A DNA stretch of 28,483 nucleotides, taken from NCBI GenBank assembly GCA_964509125.1, contig CAZDVZ010000025.1:1-28483 (forward strand). Reading direction: 5' to 3'. Under the pieces are notes generated by a model. The model made no database searches. It saw only the letters and a list, made by a program, of their open reading frames with translations, and was not told the origin of the DNA. A program made the position numbers and the translations under genes. The stretch is from SIG653 sp964509125. Lineage in GTDB: Bacteria; Bacillota; Clostridia; Oscillospirales; CAG-382. This document shows, piece after piece, positions 1 through 7,672 of the stretch. Every line of letters begins with the position of its first letter. The first letter of the stretch is position 1.

Positions 1-91
1 ATGCAAGAAACGGATATTGCAGACCCCTTCAAGGGGATAGGTCAGGCCTCCTAAGGGTTAGTTATGGGTTCGATTCCCGTTGCGGGTGCCA
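1..91 (+). tRNA. selC: tRNA 3' portion, probably tRNA-Sec (anticodon UCA); 5' acceptor strand lies outside the window
   Basis: The last 28 bases form a clear T arm: a 5-bp stem at 64-68/76-80 around loop TTCGATT, then acceptor strand 81-87, discriminator G88 and CCA at 89-91. Reading back, a long variable arm (about 38-63) and a D arm (TGCAA at 2-6 with TTGCA at 17-21, GG in the loop) flank an anticodon arm at 22-38 with loop CTTCAAG, giving anticodon TCA. A long variable arm with discriminator G is typical of Ser and Sec tRNAs, and UCA reads UGA, hence the Sec call. Oddities: one A-A mismatch in the anticodon stem, a variable arm rich in G-U pairs, and a visible acceptor-plus-T stack of 12 bp where bacterial tRNA-Sec normally has 13. 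The 5' acceptor strand cannot be checked. A suppressor-like or degenerate tRNA-Ser is the alternative. Confidence 0.55.
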
Positions 92-92
92 G

Positions 93-131
93 ATAGCGCC
101 GTGAGAAATTGTCTCACGGCGCTATGTTGTT
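93..131 (+). terminator. Rho-independent terminator of the tRNA
   Basis: A perfect 14-bp GC-rich stem (93-106 with 112-125) closes a 5-nt loop and is followed by a T-rich tail. It starts two bases after the CCA end, so it ends the tRNA transcript. Confidence 0.8.
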
Positions 132-227
132 TATCTTTCGTTTAGATTTCTTTGATAGACTTTGTGCGAAAAGAACATTTTATTACACAAAATACTTCTT
201 TAGTGCAAAAAAAGAAAGGATAACACA

Positions 228-1124
228 ATGGCTAAAGTTAAGATTATTACGGATTCATGTTCCGATCTTTCACCCGAACTTTTATGTAAATACGATATAG
301 ATTATGTTAAAATGTCAACAGTAGAAGACGGGATAGAATCTCCGGCTCTTTTGGAATGGAGCAGAGATGATTCCCACAAACTATACGAAGCTATTCGAAA
401 CGGAAAAAGAATTACAACAGCTCAAGTTTCCGTAGAAGAATTTACCAAGGTTTTTGAAAAATACATTAACGAAGGAAAAGATATTGTATACATAGGCTGT
501 TCTTCCAAACAATCGGGGTCGGTTAATACGGCAGTGGTAATAAAGCAAAAGATGAAAGAAAAATATCCATCCTCGGTCATTTACTGCATCGATTCGCTGG
601 GAGCATCATATGGAGAGGGAATTTTAGCAATTGAGGGAGCTAAAATGTCTCAAGAAGGAGCAACGGCAGAAGAAATTAATACCCATATTTTAAAAATCAG
701 AAAAAAGGTAAACCAATATGTCACGGTACACACATTAGACTACTTAAAAAGAGCAGGCAGAGTTTCGGCAACATCTGCTTTTTTCGGAAACCTTATGGGG
801 GTAAAGCCTATACTTATATCCGATGTCAACGGAACACAGGTTGCTTTTAAAAAGGTAAAAGGACGAAATGCGTCTTTTCAAGAGATCGTATCCCTTTTAA
901 AAGAAAGCATTGAGTTTCCTGAAGAACAAACCATATACATAGCTCACGCAGACTGTAAAGAAACAGAAGTTTCTCATCTTAAAGAAATAATAAAGAGTGA
1001 AATTAACTGCAAAGATGTTTATATCGGTGGCATTGGGCCAATTATCGGAGCTTCCATAGGCCCCGACGCCATAGGAGTATGGGCCTTTGGAAAAGAAGTT
1101 ACATTTTCGGCGGAGAATATATAA
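228..1124 (+). CDS. fakB: DegV family fatty-acid-binding protein (FakB-like)
   Basis: The product is a 298-aa DegV/EDD-fold protein of normal family length. It opens with the typical strand KIITDSCSDLS. It then carries a TTAQVSVEEF segment (counterpart of the FakB TSQPS loop), GCSSKQSGSVNTA, and the diagnostic YLKRAGRVSATSA...GVKPIL block near residues 175-200. FakB proteins bind a fatty acid and present its carboxylate to the kinase FakA, giving acyl-phosphate for phospholipid synthesis. The start is ATG 228 with GAAAGGA 7 nt upstream. The gene ends one base before fakA, so the two are surely co-transcribed. Which fatty acid is preferred cannot be read from the sequence. Confidence 0.88.
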   Translation: MAKVKIITDSCSDLSPELLCKYDIDYVKMSTVEDGIESPALLEWSRDDSHKLYEAIRNGKRITTAQVSVEEFTKVFEKYINEGKDIVYIGCSSKQSGSVNTAVVIKQKMKEKYPSSVIYCIDSLGASYGEGILAIEGAKMSQEGATAEEINTHILKIRKKVNQYVTVHTLDYLKRAGRVSATSAFFGNLMGVKPILISDVNGTQVAFKKVKGRNASFQEIVSLLKESIEFPEEQTIYIAHADCKETEVSHLKEIIKSEINCKDVYIGGIGPIIGASIGPDAIGVWAFGKEVTFSAENI

Positions 1125-1125
1125 A

Positions 1126-2790
1126 ATGAAAACCTTAGAAAAAACGACGATATGCTCAACAACACTGATCGATGGAGAATTATTCGCCAAAATGATACGT
1201 TTTGGTGCCGAAAATCTAAAAAAGCACAAGCAAGAAGTAAACGAGCTAAATGTATTTCCCATTCCCGACGGAGACACAGGAGATAATATGCTGTTAACGG
1301 TTGAAGGCGGCATTTCAAAAAAAGAAGATACGCCCCAATCTATTTGCGACGCCTCAAGACAAGTTTCCAATAATATGCTTTTTTCTGCAAGAGGAAATTC
1401 CGGAGTTATTCTTTCTCAATTTTTTGAGGGAATAAGGAAAGGTTTTGAAAACTTAGCTTCAGCACAAGTGGAGGATATGACAAACGCTTTTAAACAAGGC
1501 GTTGAACAGGCATACCACGCCGTAATCCATCCCGTCGAGGGTACAATTCTAACAGTAGCAAGAGAAGCCACGGAATATGCCTGCAAAGCGAAGCCCAACA
1601 CAATAGAAGAATTTTTTTGTGCGTTTATTGAAGAAGCAGAAAGATCACTTTTAAAAACGACCGAACTTTTGCCCGCATTAAAAAACGCCGGTGTTGTAGA
1701 TTCGGGAGCCGCAGGTTTTATATACATAATTAAAGGCATGGTAAATGCCATTACCGAAGTTGAAGAAAATGAAGCTCCTCTTTTTAGCCCCAAAGAACCC
1801 ATATTAAATCTCGATGCTTTTACAGAAGACAGTATATTAGAGTTTGGTTATTGCACAGAAGTGCTTCTACGTCTTCAAAATTCCAAAACAGATATAAAAA
1901 ACTTCAACGAAAAAGAGTTTTCCCACGGTCTGCAAATGATTGGAGATTCAGTTGTGGTTGTTAAAAACGGAAGTATTGTAAAACTCCACGTTCACGCCGA
2001 AAAACCCGAAGAAGTTTTGTCTTTTTGTCATGAATTTGGAGAATTTTTAAAGGTTAAAATTGAAAACATGACACTACAACACAGCAGTTTGGCAGAAAAC
2101 AAAAAAGACGCTCCAACTGCCAAAATTAAAAAATACGGTTTTGTTGCAACAGCTTCGGGAGAAGGATTAAAAAAATTTTTTATAGATAGAGGCGTGGATG
2201 TCATTGTTGACGGCGGTCAAAGCATGAATCCATCCGCAGAAGATTTTTTAAACGCTTTTGAAAAAACAAATGCCGAAACCATATTTGTTTTTCCCAACAA
2301 CTCCAACATTATTCTCACTGCAAAACAAGCGGCATCCTTATACAAAAAAAGTGATGTACTCGTAGTAGAAAGCAAAAACATCGGTGCAGGATATGCCGCG
2401 TTATCTATGTTCGATGAGAGTCTTAAAACAAAAGAAGAAATATTTGACACGCTTCAAAAAGCAACAGAAAATGTTATAACCGCCCAAGTTTCCCGCTCCA
2501 TAAGAGATGCTCACATCGATGACACTTTTATTATGTCGGGAGATTATATCGGATTTTACGAAAAAAAACTAATTGCTACAGGAAAAAATCGCGAGAATGT
2601 AGCATTACAAACCGTAGAAAATCTAAACTTTAACTCATACGATATTTGCATTTTAATATACGGAGCCGATGTGAACGAAAAAAAAGCTCTTGAAGTTCAA
2701 GAGAAAATACTGCAGAGATATCCCGAAAAGGAAGTATTTATATATGACGGGATGCAACAGATCTATGAGTATATTATAATTTTAGAATAG
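1126..2790 (+). CDS. fakA: Fatty acid kinase catalytic subunit FakA (DAK/DhaL domain protein)
   Basis: The product is 554 aa, the usual FakA/YloV length. The N-terminal DhaL kinase domain (about 5-205) shows the Mg-ATP motif NVFPIPDGDTGDNM, then SARGNSGVILSQ, PVEGTILTVARE and AGVVDSGAAGF. The middle domain has Cys243, His288 and His290 (GYCTEV, LHVHAE), which fit the Cys-His-His zinc site described for this domain in S. aureus FakA. The C-terminal EDD-like domain (about 325-554) has GGQSMNPSAEDF and FPNNSNI. The enzyme phosphorylates FakB-bound fatty acid. The start is ATG 1126 with GGAG about 10 nt upstream. An in-frame ATG at 1087 lies inside fakB and lacks a ribosome binding site. No Asp23 (yloU-type) gene is adjacent, the more familiar neighbour of this family. 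Confidence 0.92.
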   Translation: MKTLEKTTICSTTLIDGELFAKMIRFGAENLKKHKQEVNELNVFPIPDGDTGDNMLLTVEGGISKKEDTPQSICDASRQVSNNMLFSARGNSGVILSQFFEGIRKGFENLASAQVEDMTNAFKQGVEQAYHAVIHPVEGTILTVAREATEYACKAKPNTIEEFFCAFIEEAERSLLKTTELLPALKNAGVVDSGAAGFIYIIKGMVNAITEVEENEAPLFSPKEPILNLDAFTEDSILEFGYCTEVLLRLQNSKTDIKNFNEKEFSHGLQMIGDSVVVVKNGSIVKLHVHAEKPEEVLSFCHEFGEFLKVKIENMTLQHSSLAENKKDAPTAKIKKYGFVATASGEGLKKFFIDRGVDVIVDGGQSMNPSAEDFLNAFEKTNAETIFVFPNNSNIILTAKQAASLYKKSDVLVVESKNIGAGYAALSMFDESLKTKEEIFDTLQKATENVITAQVSRSIRDAHIDDTFIMSGDYIGFYEKKLIATGKNRENVALQTVENLNFNSYDICILIYGADVNEKKALEVQEKILQRYPEKEVFIYDGMQQIYEYIIILE

Positions 2791-2942
2791 CTGCCCCGTT
2801 TTATTTTTCATGTTCAAAGCACCATTCACGTACTATTGGTAATAAATTTTTCCGCTTTATTTGTTTCTGTTCACCGCAGGAAAGGTTTTTGTCGCATAAA
2901 AGAAGGAAAAAAATCAAAATTCAAACCAAGATTATAAATAAG

Positions 2943-2986
2943 AAATCCTCTTAAAGCAAAAAACACTTTAAGGGGATTTATATTTT
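2943..2986 (+). terminator. Rho-independent terminator of fakB-fakA
   Basis: A 14-bp stem with one G-U pair (2943-2956 with 2966-2979) and a 9-nt loop is followed by ATATTTT. It lies about 150 nt after the fakA stop. Confidence 0.75.
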
Positions 2987-3072
2987 CCCAAACAAAGGGA
3001 AATATGGGCGAAATATATAATTAATCTTTCAAAAAAGCACATATTTTTATCTCTTTTAAAAGCAAAAAGATG

Positions 3073-3101
3073 TTGAATTTTTGAAAAAACAGTACTATAA
3101 T
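3073..3101 (+). promoter_or_regulatory. Sigma-A promoter of the SulP gene
   Basis: TTGAAT (3073-3078), a 17-nt spacer and a perfect TATAAT (3096-3101). The start codon is 55 nt downstream. Confidence 0.8.
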
Positions 3102-3156
3102 AGTGGACGGCAAATTATTCAGGTATTTTAAATTTTAAAGGAAAAGGAAAAACAGT

Positions 3157-4431
3157 ATGAATGATCTAAAGCCAATGTTTTTTTCCACAATTAAAGGATA
3201 TGGTAAAAAACAATTTTTGGGAGATGTGGTATCCGGCATTGTAGTTGCAATAATTGCTCTCCCACTATCCATCGCTCTTGCACTTGCTTCCGGCGTGGGC
3301 CCTCAAGAAGGAATCTACACCGCCATTGTTGCAGGGTTTATAATCTCCTTTTTAGGTGGGAGTACTGTTCAAATAGCCGGGCCGACTGCCGCGTTTGCAA
3401 CCATTGTTGCCGGAATTGTTGCAGCAAACGGAACAGAAGGATTAATGGTCGCCACGATAATGGCCGGTATTATCCTTATTATAATGGGATTACTTCGTTT
3501 GGGTGCACTCATTAGGTTTATTCCCCACACAATAACAACGGGATTTACCGCAGGAATTGCAGTGACGATTTTAATAGGTCAGCTAAAAGACTTTTTTGGT
3601 GTTACATATAAGGACGGAGTTGCCCCCATCGAAACCATGGAGAAAATAGAAGCTCTTGCAGATAGTTTTTTCACAGTAAATATTTGGGCAATACTTGTAG
3701 GTGCTGTTTCTCTTTTAATACTCATTGTTTGGCCAAAAATAAACAAGCACATCCCCGGATCTCTTATAGCAGTTATTGTAAGCGCAGCAATTGTTGCAAT
3801 TTTCGAAATAGATGTAAAAACCATTGGAAGCAGTTATGAAGTGAATGGTTCATTACCATCTTTCCATACTCCAAAGTTTGATCTTGAACTTATGAAAAAT
3901 GTGCTTCCCGACGCATTTACCATTGCCATACTTGCGGCGATCGAATCTCTTTTATCATGCGTTGTCGCAGATGGGATGACAGGGTCAAAGCATCGATCTA
4001 ACGCAGAACTCGTTGCTCAAGGTGTTGGTAACATAGGGTCTGCCCTTTTTGGCGGGATTCCTGCAACAGGAGCAATTGCAAGAACCGCAGCGAACATTAA
4101 AGGCGGCGGAAAAACGCCGGTTTCGGGCATGGTACACGCACTCGTTCTTCTTCTCATCCTTGTTTTGTTCATGCCATATGCAGCCTTAATCCCCATGCCG
4201 GCCATTGCCGCCATACTTTTTGTTGTAGCATATAATATGTGTCAATGGAGACCTTTTGTAAAGATTATTAAAACCGCACCATGGGCAGATATTTTAGTTC
4301 TTGTGCTTACATTTGTTCTTACAATTATTTTTGATCTTATCGTTGCAATTGCTGTAGGAATGGTTATGGCGTTTGCTTTAAAATTGATAGGAAAGAAATG
4401 TAGCAAACAGGAGATAAAGAACGAAGACTAA
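3157..4431 (+). CDS. SulP family inorganic anion transporter lacking a STAS domain
   Basis: This 424-aa polytopic membrane protein has the SulP/SLC26 signature region: GDVVSGIVVAIIALPLSIAL (about 22-41), SGVGPQEGIYTAIVAGF (45-61) and GGSTVQIAGPTAAF (67-80). Later membrane segments run to about residue 410. The family moves sulfate, bicarbonate or organic anions, usually with H+ or Na+. Typical members are 500-600 aa and end in a cytoplasmic STAS domain. Here the chain stops about 13 residues after the last helix with a charged tail, and no STAS-like sequence follows in any frame before the terminator at 4469. The start is ATG 3157 after an AAAGGAAAAGG purine tract. It has its own promoter and terminator, so it is monocistronic. 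The substrate is not predictable. Confidence 0.9.
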   Translation: MNDLKPMFFSTIKGYGKKQFLGDVVSGIVVAIIALPLSIALALASGVGPQEGIYTAIVAGFIISFLGGSTVQIAGPTAAFATIVAGIVAANGTEGLMVATIMAGIILIIMGLLRLGALIRFIPHTITTGFTAGIAVTILIGQLKDFFGVTYKDGVAPIETMEKIEALADSFFTVNIWAILVGAVSLLILIVWPKINKHIPGSLIAVIVSAAIVAIFEIDVKTIGSSYEVNGSLPSFHTPKFDLELMKNVLPDAFTIAILAAIESLLSCVVADGMTGSKHRSNAELVAQGVGNIGSALFGGIPATGAIARTAANIKGGGKTPVSGMVHALVLLLILVLFMPYAALIPMPAIAAILFVVAYNMCQWRPFVKIIKTAPWADILVLVLTFVLTIIFDLIVAIAVGMVMAFALKLIGKKCSKQEIKNED

Positions 4432-4468
4432 TCAATAAAAAACAAGACTTGGCTTTCACGCCAGTCCT

Positions 4469-4520
4469 CAAACCGCTGAAAAGCCCGCCTATTTGGCGAG
4501 TTTTTCAGTGGTTTGACTTT
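4469..4520 (+). terminator. Terminator hairpin after sulP
   Basis: A 14-bp outer stem with one G-U pair (4469-4482 with 4502-4515) surrounds an inner CGCC/GGCG hairpin (4486-4489 with 4495-4498). It is followed by ACTTTTGT. The stem is unusually long and two-tiered for this window. Confidence 0.7.
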
Positions 4521-4708
4521 TGTCCGACTTCCGCATGTTTTAAGAAGATCATTCTCCCCCGCACGATTGCAGATGATATTCAGGGTACCCGATCATGCCG
4601 CTTCATGTTCTCCGTCACGCCCTTAGCAGCTTTCATCCGATGTATGATAGGTCAAAGCAACTCTGTGCCTGCTCGTTCGGATCATGCGGATAAAAGTGTT
4701 TTTACGGA
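4521..4708. other. GC-richer non-coding stretch, possible decayed coding sequence
   Basis: Base composition rises visibly above the surrounding AT-rich spacer. The minus strand reads as coding-like pieces in different frames (for example YPHDPNEQAQSCFDL, then MKAAKGVTENMKRHDR, then MIGYPEYHLQSCGGE), broken by stops and frame changes. A plus-strand open frame at 4449-4715 has no ribosome binding site and overlaps the terminator. I do not recognise a family. It may be the worn tail of a transferred gene, or simply unusual spacer. Confidence 0.3.
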
Positions 4709-4749
4709 TAAATAAAAGCCTTTCAGAAAATTGAGTTCCGAAAGGCTTT
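4709..4749 (-). terminator. gdhA: Rho-independent terminator of gdhA
   Basis: AAAGCCTTTC (4715-4724) pairs perfectly with GAAAGGCTTT (4740-4749). On the minus strand the stem is followed by TTTTATTTA. It lies about 120 nt beyond the gdhA stop. Confidence 0.75.
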
Positions 4750-4869
4750 CGTTCTTTAAATATTAAATTTCAAGCAGGTATTTGTATTTTAATTGTAATG
4801 CTTTCAGAAAAAACTTTCTTAAATACACTCATTTTTAAAACACTTTTTGTCCAAAAGCATTTTAAAATA

Positions 4870-6219
4870 TTAGTACGCAATACCTTGTGCTTTCATAGCT
4901 TCAGCAACTTTAAGGAAACCTGCAATATTTGCGCCAACCAAAAGGTTACCGGGAACGCCATATTCTACAGAAGCATCATATGCGGCTTTGTAGATATTTT
5001 GCATAATGTTGTGAAGTTTGGCATCAACTTCTTCAAAAGACCATGAATATCTCATGGAGTTTTGGCTCATTTCCAAACCGCTCGTTGCAACTCCGCCTGC
5101 GTTTGCAGCTTTAGCGGGGCCAAAGTCGAGGCCGCTGGAGATAAAGAGTTCAACAGCTTCAGGAGTGCAAGGCATATTCGCACCTTCGCATACAACCTTC
5201 GTTCCGTTGTTAACGAGAGCCTTTGCATCATCAAGATTGATTTCGTTTTGAGTTGCACAAGGAAGGGCTATATCGCATTTAACTGTCCAAACTCCATGGC
5301 ATCCTTCGAAATACTTTGCGCCGGGAACACGCTTTGCGTACTCGGAAATTCTTCCTCTTTCAACCTCTTTGATCTGTTTAATCACGTCAAGCTTGATTCC
5401 GTCTTCGTCAACAACATATCCCGATGAGTCACTCATTGTAATAACTTTACCACCAAGCTGCATAGCCTTTTCAGCGGCATATGTTGCTACATTTCCCGAA
5501 CCGGATATTACAACCGTTTTACCCTCAAAAGAGTCACCCTTGGCTTTAAGAACTTCGTTTGTAAAATAGCAAAGTCCATAGCCTGTCGCCTGTGTTCTCG
5601 CAAGAGAACCACCATAAGTAAGACCTTTTCCTGTAAGAACGCCTGTAAATTCATTGCGAAGTCTCTTATATTGACCGAACATAAATCCGATCTCTCTTGC
5701 GCCCGTTCCAATATCCCCTGCAGGAACGTCCACATCCGCGCCAATGTGTTTTGAAAGTTCTGTCATGAAGGATTGGCAAAAACGCATAACTTCCCCATCG
5801 CTTTTGCCCTTGGGATCAAAGTCAGAGCCGCCTTTTCCGCCGCCCATGGGAAGTGAAGTAAGTGAGTTTTTAAAGATCTGCTCAAAACCTAAAAATTTTA
5901 TTACAGAAGCATTTACGGAAGGATGAAGTCTGATGCCGCCTTTGTAGGGACCGATGGCAGAGTTATATTGAACTCTGTATCCACGGTTAACTTGAACTTT
6001 GCCGTTATCATCAACCCAACTTACACGGAACATAATAAAGCGTTCCGGCTCTACAATTCTTTCAAACACGCCCGCCGCAACAAGGTCGGGACGTTTTTCG
6101 GCAACAGGATCAAGAGATTCGAAAACCTCTTTTACCGCCTGAAGAAATTCAGGTTCATTAGGGTTACGTTTAACGGTTTTTTCGTAAACTTCTGCAAGAT
6201 GTGCATTTTTAATTGCCAT
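4870..6219 (-). CDS. gdhA: NADP-type glutamate dehydrogenase
   Basis: At 449 aa this is the length of the hexameric bacterial GdhA family. It shows GPYKGGIRLHPSVN (about 90-103), the catalytic-lysine motif PMGGGKGGSDFDP with Lys129 (aligning with E. coli Lys128), and DVDVPAGDIGTGAREIGF. A Rossmann domain with VVISGSGNVATYAAEKA follows. It reductively aminates 2-oxoglutarate with ammonium to glutamate, mainly assimilatory in this family. The start is the ATG at 6219, preceded by a strong GGAGG; an in-frame ATG ten codons upstream overlaps the preceding gene's stop and lacks such a site. It begins 22 nt after the M23 peptidase gene on the same strand with no promoter or terminator visible between, so it is probably co-transcribed with it. 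It has its own terminator downstream. Confidence 0.95.
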   Translation of the reverse strand: MAIKNAHLAEVYEKTVKRNPNEPEFLQAVKEVFESLDPVAEKRPDLVAAGVFERIVEPERFIMFRVSWVDDNGKVQVNRGYRVQYNSAIGPYKGGIRLHPSVNASVIKFLGFEQIFKNSLTSLPMGGGKGGSDFDPKGKSDGEVMRFCQSFMTELSKHIGADVDVPAGDIGTGAREIGFMFGQYKRLRNEFTGVLTGKGLTYGGSLARTQATGYGLCYFTNEVLKAKGDSFEGKTVVISGSGNVATYAAEKAMQLGGKVITMSDSSGYVVDEDGIKLDVIKQIKEVERGRISEYAKRVPGAKYFEGCHGVWTVKCDIALPCATQNEINLDDAKALVNNGTKVVCEGANMPCTPEAVELFISSGLDFGPAKAANAGGVATSGLEMSQNSMRYSWSFEEVDAKLHNIMQNIYKAAYDASVEYGVPGNLLVGANIAGFLKVAEAMKAQGIAY

Positions 6220-6241
6220 AATATCCTCCAAAACAAATGTT

Positions 6242-7345
6242 TTATTCAAATTTCAAATAATTTTCGGGATCTGTATGTTCGCCATTTAATCTTATCTCAA
6301 AATGAAGGTGGGGACCTGTAACTCTGCCGGTCGCTCCTATTTCACCAACAGGATCGCCCGCTTTAAGTACGTCACCTTCCGAAACCAAAATTTCGGAAAA
6401 ATGCATATATACGGTTGAAAAGCCATATTCGTGGCGAATTACCACATATTTACCTGCGCCGCCCGAATATCCTGTTTCTTCAACAACTCCGTCTGCAGCC
6501 GAAACTACAACATCGCCGTAACAGCCTCTGTTACTTGCGATCAAATCTATTCCTGTATGGACCTCATAGCCGTTTAAGTATCTGTACCCGTAATCAGAAG
6601 AAACTATTCCGTCATAAGGTTTAATAAAATAAGCAAGTTCAGCTGACGCAAGTTGCATCGAGGGAGTAACACCAACCTCAACCACGCGGTCTACGGGATC
6701 ACTTACAACATTCTCCAAAATGAGTTTTTCGGAAACTACTTTACCGTCAACCTCATTTGTTTCATATACACGTTTAATAACGCCTTTTTCACCTTCTGAT
6801 ACAACATTTTCATAAGACTTGTTAACACCGTATGTATATGTATAAACAGTTTCAAAATCCGTCTCAACGTATTCTGTAACAATGGAAAGCTCGGAAACGC
6901 TGATAACTATTTTTTCTCCTGAAAGAGTGGTGACCTCAGGCTGGCTGAAAAAAGCATCTATACCCAAAGATGTTCTCGCCTCTTCGGTGGAAAGAAAACA
7001 ATCTTTGTCAAATTCTCCTGCCGTTATCTCCACGGTATTTATAAGTGAACATCCACTTGAAACTCCGTAATATGTGCCCGCTTTTGAAATCAGTTCTTCT
7101 TTCAACTGCAAAGCAATTTTTTCATCTGCCACAGCAAAAACCGGCTGAGAATCCACGGAGAAAAGATAACCTTTTTCAACATTCGTCTCCATCACTTCTT
7201 GGGACGAAACCGCAACATTATTTTCTTTAACCTCATTTGGCGTTTCGATATCGGCATCGGTTTTAGTAATTTGTGTTGCCACAAGAGCAGAAACAAGAAC
7301 AGCAGCACACAAAACAGTAAACTTAAATCTATTAGTTATTTTCAT
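6242..7345 (-). CDS. Membrane-anchored G5 domain / M23 peptidoglycan endopeptidase
   Basis: A 367-aa exported protein. Residues 8-26 form a hydrophobic signal or anchor after a basic N-terminus, and 27-150 is an unassigned extracellular region. A G5 domain (about 155-228, threonine- and valine-rich strands ending VVSDPVDRVVEVG) precedes a LytM/M23 domain (about 240-365). The zinc ligands are complete: HTGID (His263, Asp267) and HLHFE (His346, His348). M23 enzymes cut peptide crossbridges or stems in cell-wall peptidoglycan, and the G5 domain probably binds wall polymer. The start is ATG 7345, with GAGG 5 nt upstream; a TTG one codon earlier is too close to the site. It is driven by the promoter at 7377-7405. 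Sporulation proteins such as SpoIIQ share this fold, but nothing here ties it to sporulation. Confidence 0.9.
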   Translation of the reverse strand: MKITNRFKFTVLCAAVLVSALVATQITKTDADIETPNEVKENNVAVSSQEVMETNVEKGYLFSVDSQPVFAVADEKIALQLKEELISKAGTYYGVSSGCSLINTVEITAGEFDKDCFLSTEEARTSLGIDAFFSQPEVTTLSGEKIVISVSELSIVTEYVETDFETVYTYTYGVNKSYENVVSEGEKGVIKRVYETNEVDGKVVSEKLILENVVSDPVDRVVEVGVTPSMQLASAELAYFIKPYDGIVSSDYGYRYLNGYEVHTGIDLIASNRGCYGDVVVSAADGVVEETGYSGGAGKYVVIRHEYGFSTVYMHFSEILVSEGDVLKAGDPVGEIGATGRVTGPHLHFEIRLNGEHTDPENYLKFE

Positions 7346-7376
7346 CAATACCTCGCAAAGTCACGTCCGCTGACAT

Positions 7377-7405
7377 ATTATACTATCTTTTTTTGCCTTT
7401 TTCAA
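7377..7405 (-). promoter_or_regulatory. Sigma-A promoter of the M23 peptidase-gdhA operon
   Basis: On the minus strand: TTGAAA (7405-7400), a 17-nt spacer, TATAAT (7382-7377). The start codon is about 30 nt downstream of the -10 box. Confidence 0.85.
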
Positions 7406-7519
7406 GTCTTTCCTCATAAGAATACTAAATATGTAACATTATTTCAAGTTATATTTAATTCCAAAAAGTAAACTTTTTTCATTTTTTGCTTTTTTTTATT
7501 GCAAAATAACAAAAAAGGC

Positions 7520-7548
7520 TTGAAAAAACGCTTAAAAATCGTTATAAT
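7520..7548 (+). promoter_or_regulatory. Sigma-A promoter of the DUF3810-glycosyltransferase operon
   Basis: TTGAAA (7520-7525), a 17-nt spacer, TATAAT (7543-7548). Transcription should start near 7555, leaving a leader of about 118 nt. Confidence 0.85.
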
Positions 7549-7606
7549 AATTATCGTAGCAAAATTGTATATATTTTTTCTCGACATAGGCAAAATAGAC
7601 TCAAGC

Positions 7607-7663
7607 CCTTTCCGCCTTGAAAGGATATTTCGGGTATAAATTCACCTTTTCCCATTAGAAAGG
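7607..7663 (+). promoter_or_regulatory. Leader with alternating CCTTT/AAAGG segments reaching the ribosome binding site
   Basis: Four short complementary blocks occur in order: CCTTT (7607-7611), AAAGG (7620-7624), CCTTTT (7645-7650) and GAAAGG (7658-7663). The last contains the Shine-Dalgarno sequence of the gene at 7673. Pairing 1-2 plus 3-4 would hide the site and pairing 2-3 would free it. The blocks are only 5-6 bp, so chance is a real alternative. Confidence 0.3.
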
Positions 7664-7672
7664 CGTTAATTA

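Larger units (their letters stand above)
2791..3156. other. Intergenic region: fakBA terminator and sulP promoter
   Basis: This is 366 AT-rich bases without a plausible gene. It contains the terminator at 2943-2986 and the promoter at 3073-3101. Nothing else recognisable is seen; the 150 bases after fakA and the 85 bases before the promoter are featureless. Confidence 0.7.
4432..4869. other. Intergenic region between convergent sulP and gdhA
   Basis: It holds the sulP terminator (4469-4520), a GC-richer stretch of unknown origin (4521-4708) and the gdhA terminator (4709-4749). The last 120 bases before gdhA are AT-rich and empty. A second small hairpin, GACTTGGC with GCCAGTC at 4445-4465, precedes the main sulP hairpin. 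Confidence 0.6.
7346..7672. other. Divergent intergenic region with two promoters
   Basis: It contains the minus promoter for the M23-gdhA operon, the plus promoter for the DUF3810-glycosyltransferase operon, and a 120-nt leader of the latter with pairing elements (see 7607-7663). The 115 bases between the promoters are AT-rich without an evident operator. Confidence 0.7.

Noticed and set aside
4449..4715. Plus-strand 88-codon frame after sulP, considered as a detached STAS domain
   Set aside because: It overlaps the terminator hairpin, lacks a ribosome binding site and shows no STAS features.
5018..5926. Several antisense frames within gdhA
   Set aside because: They mirror a strongly conserved gene on the minus strand and have no independent start signals.
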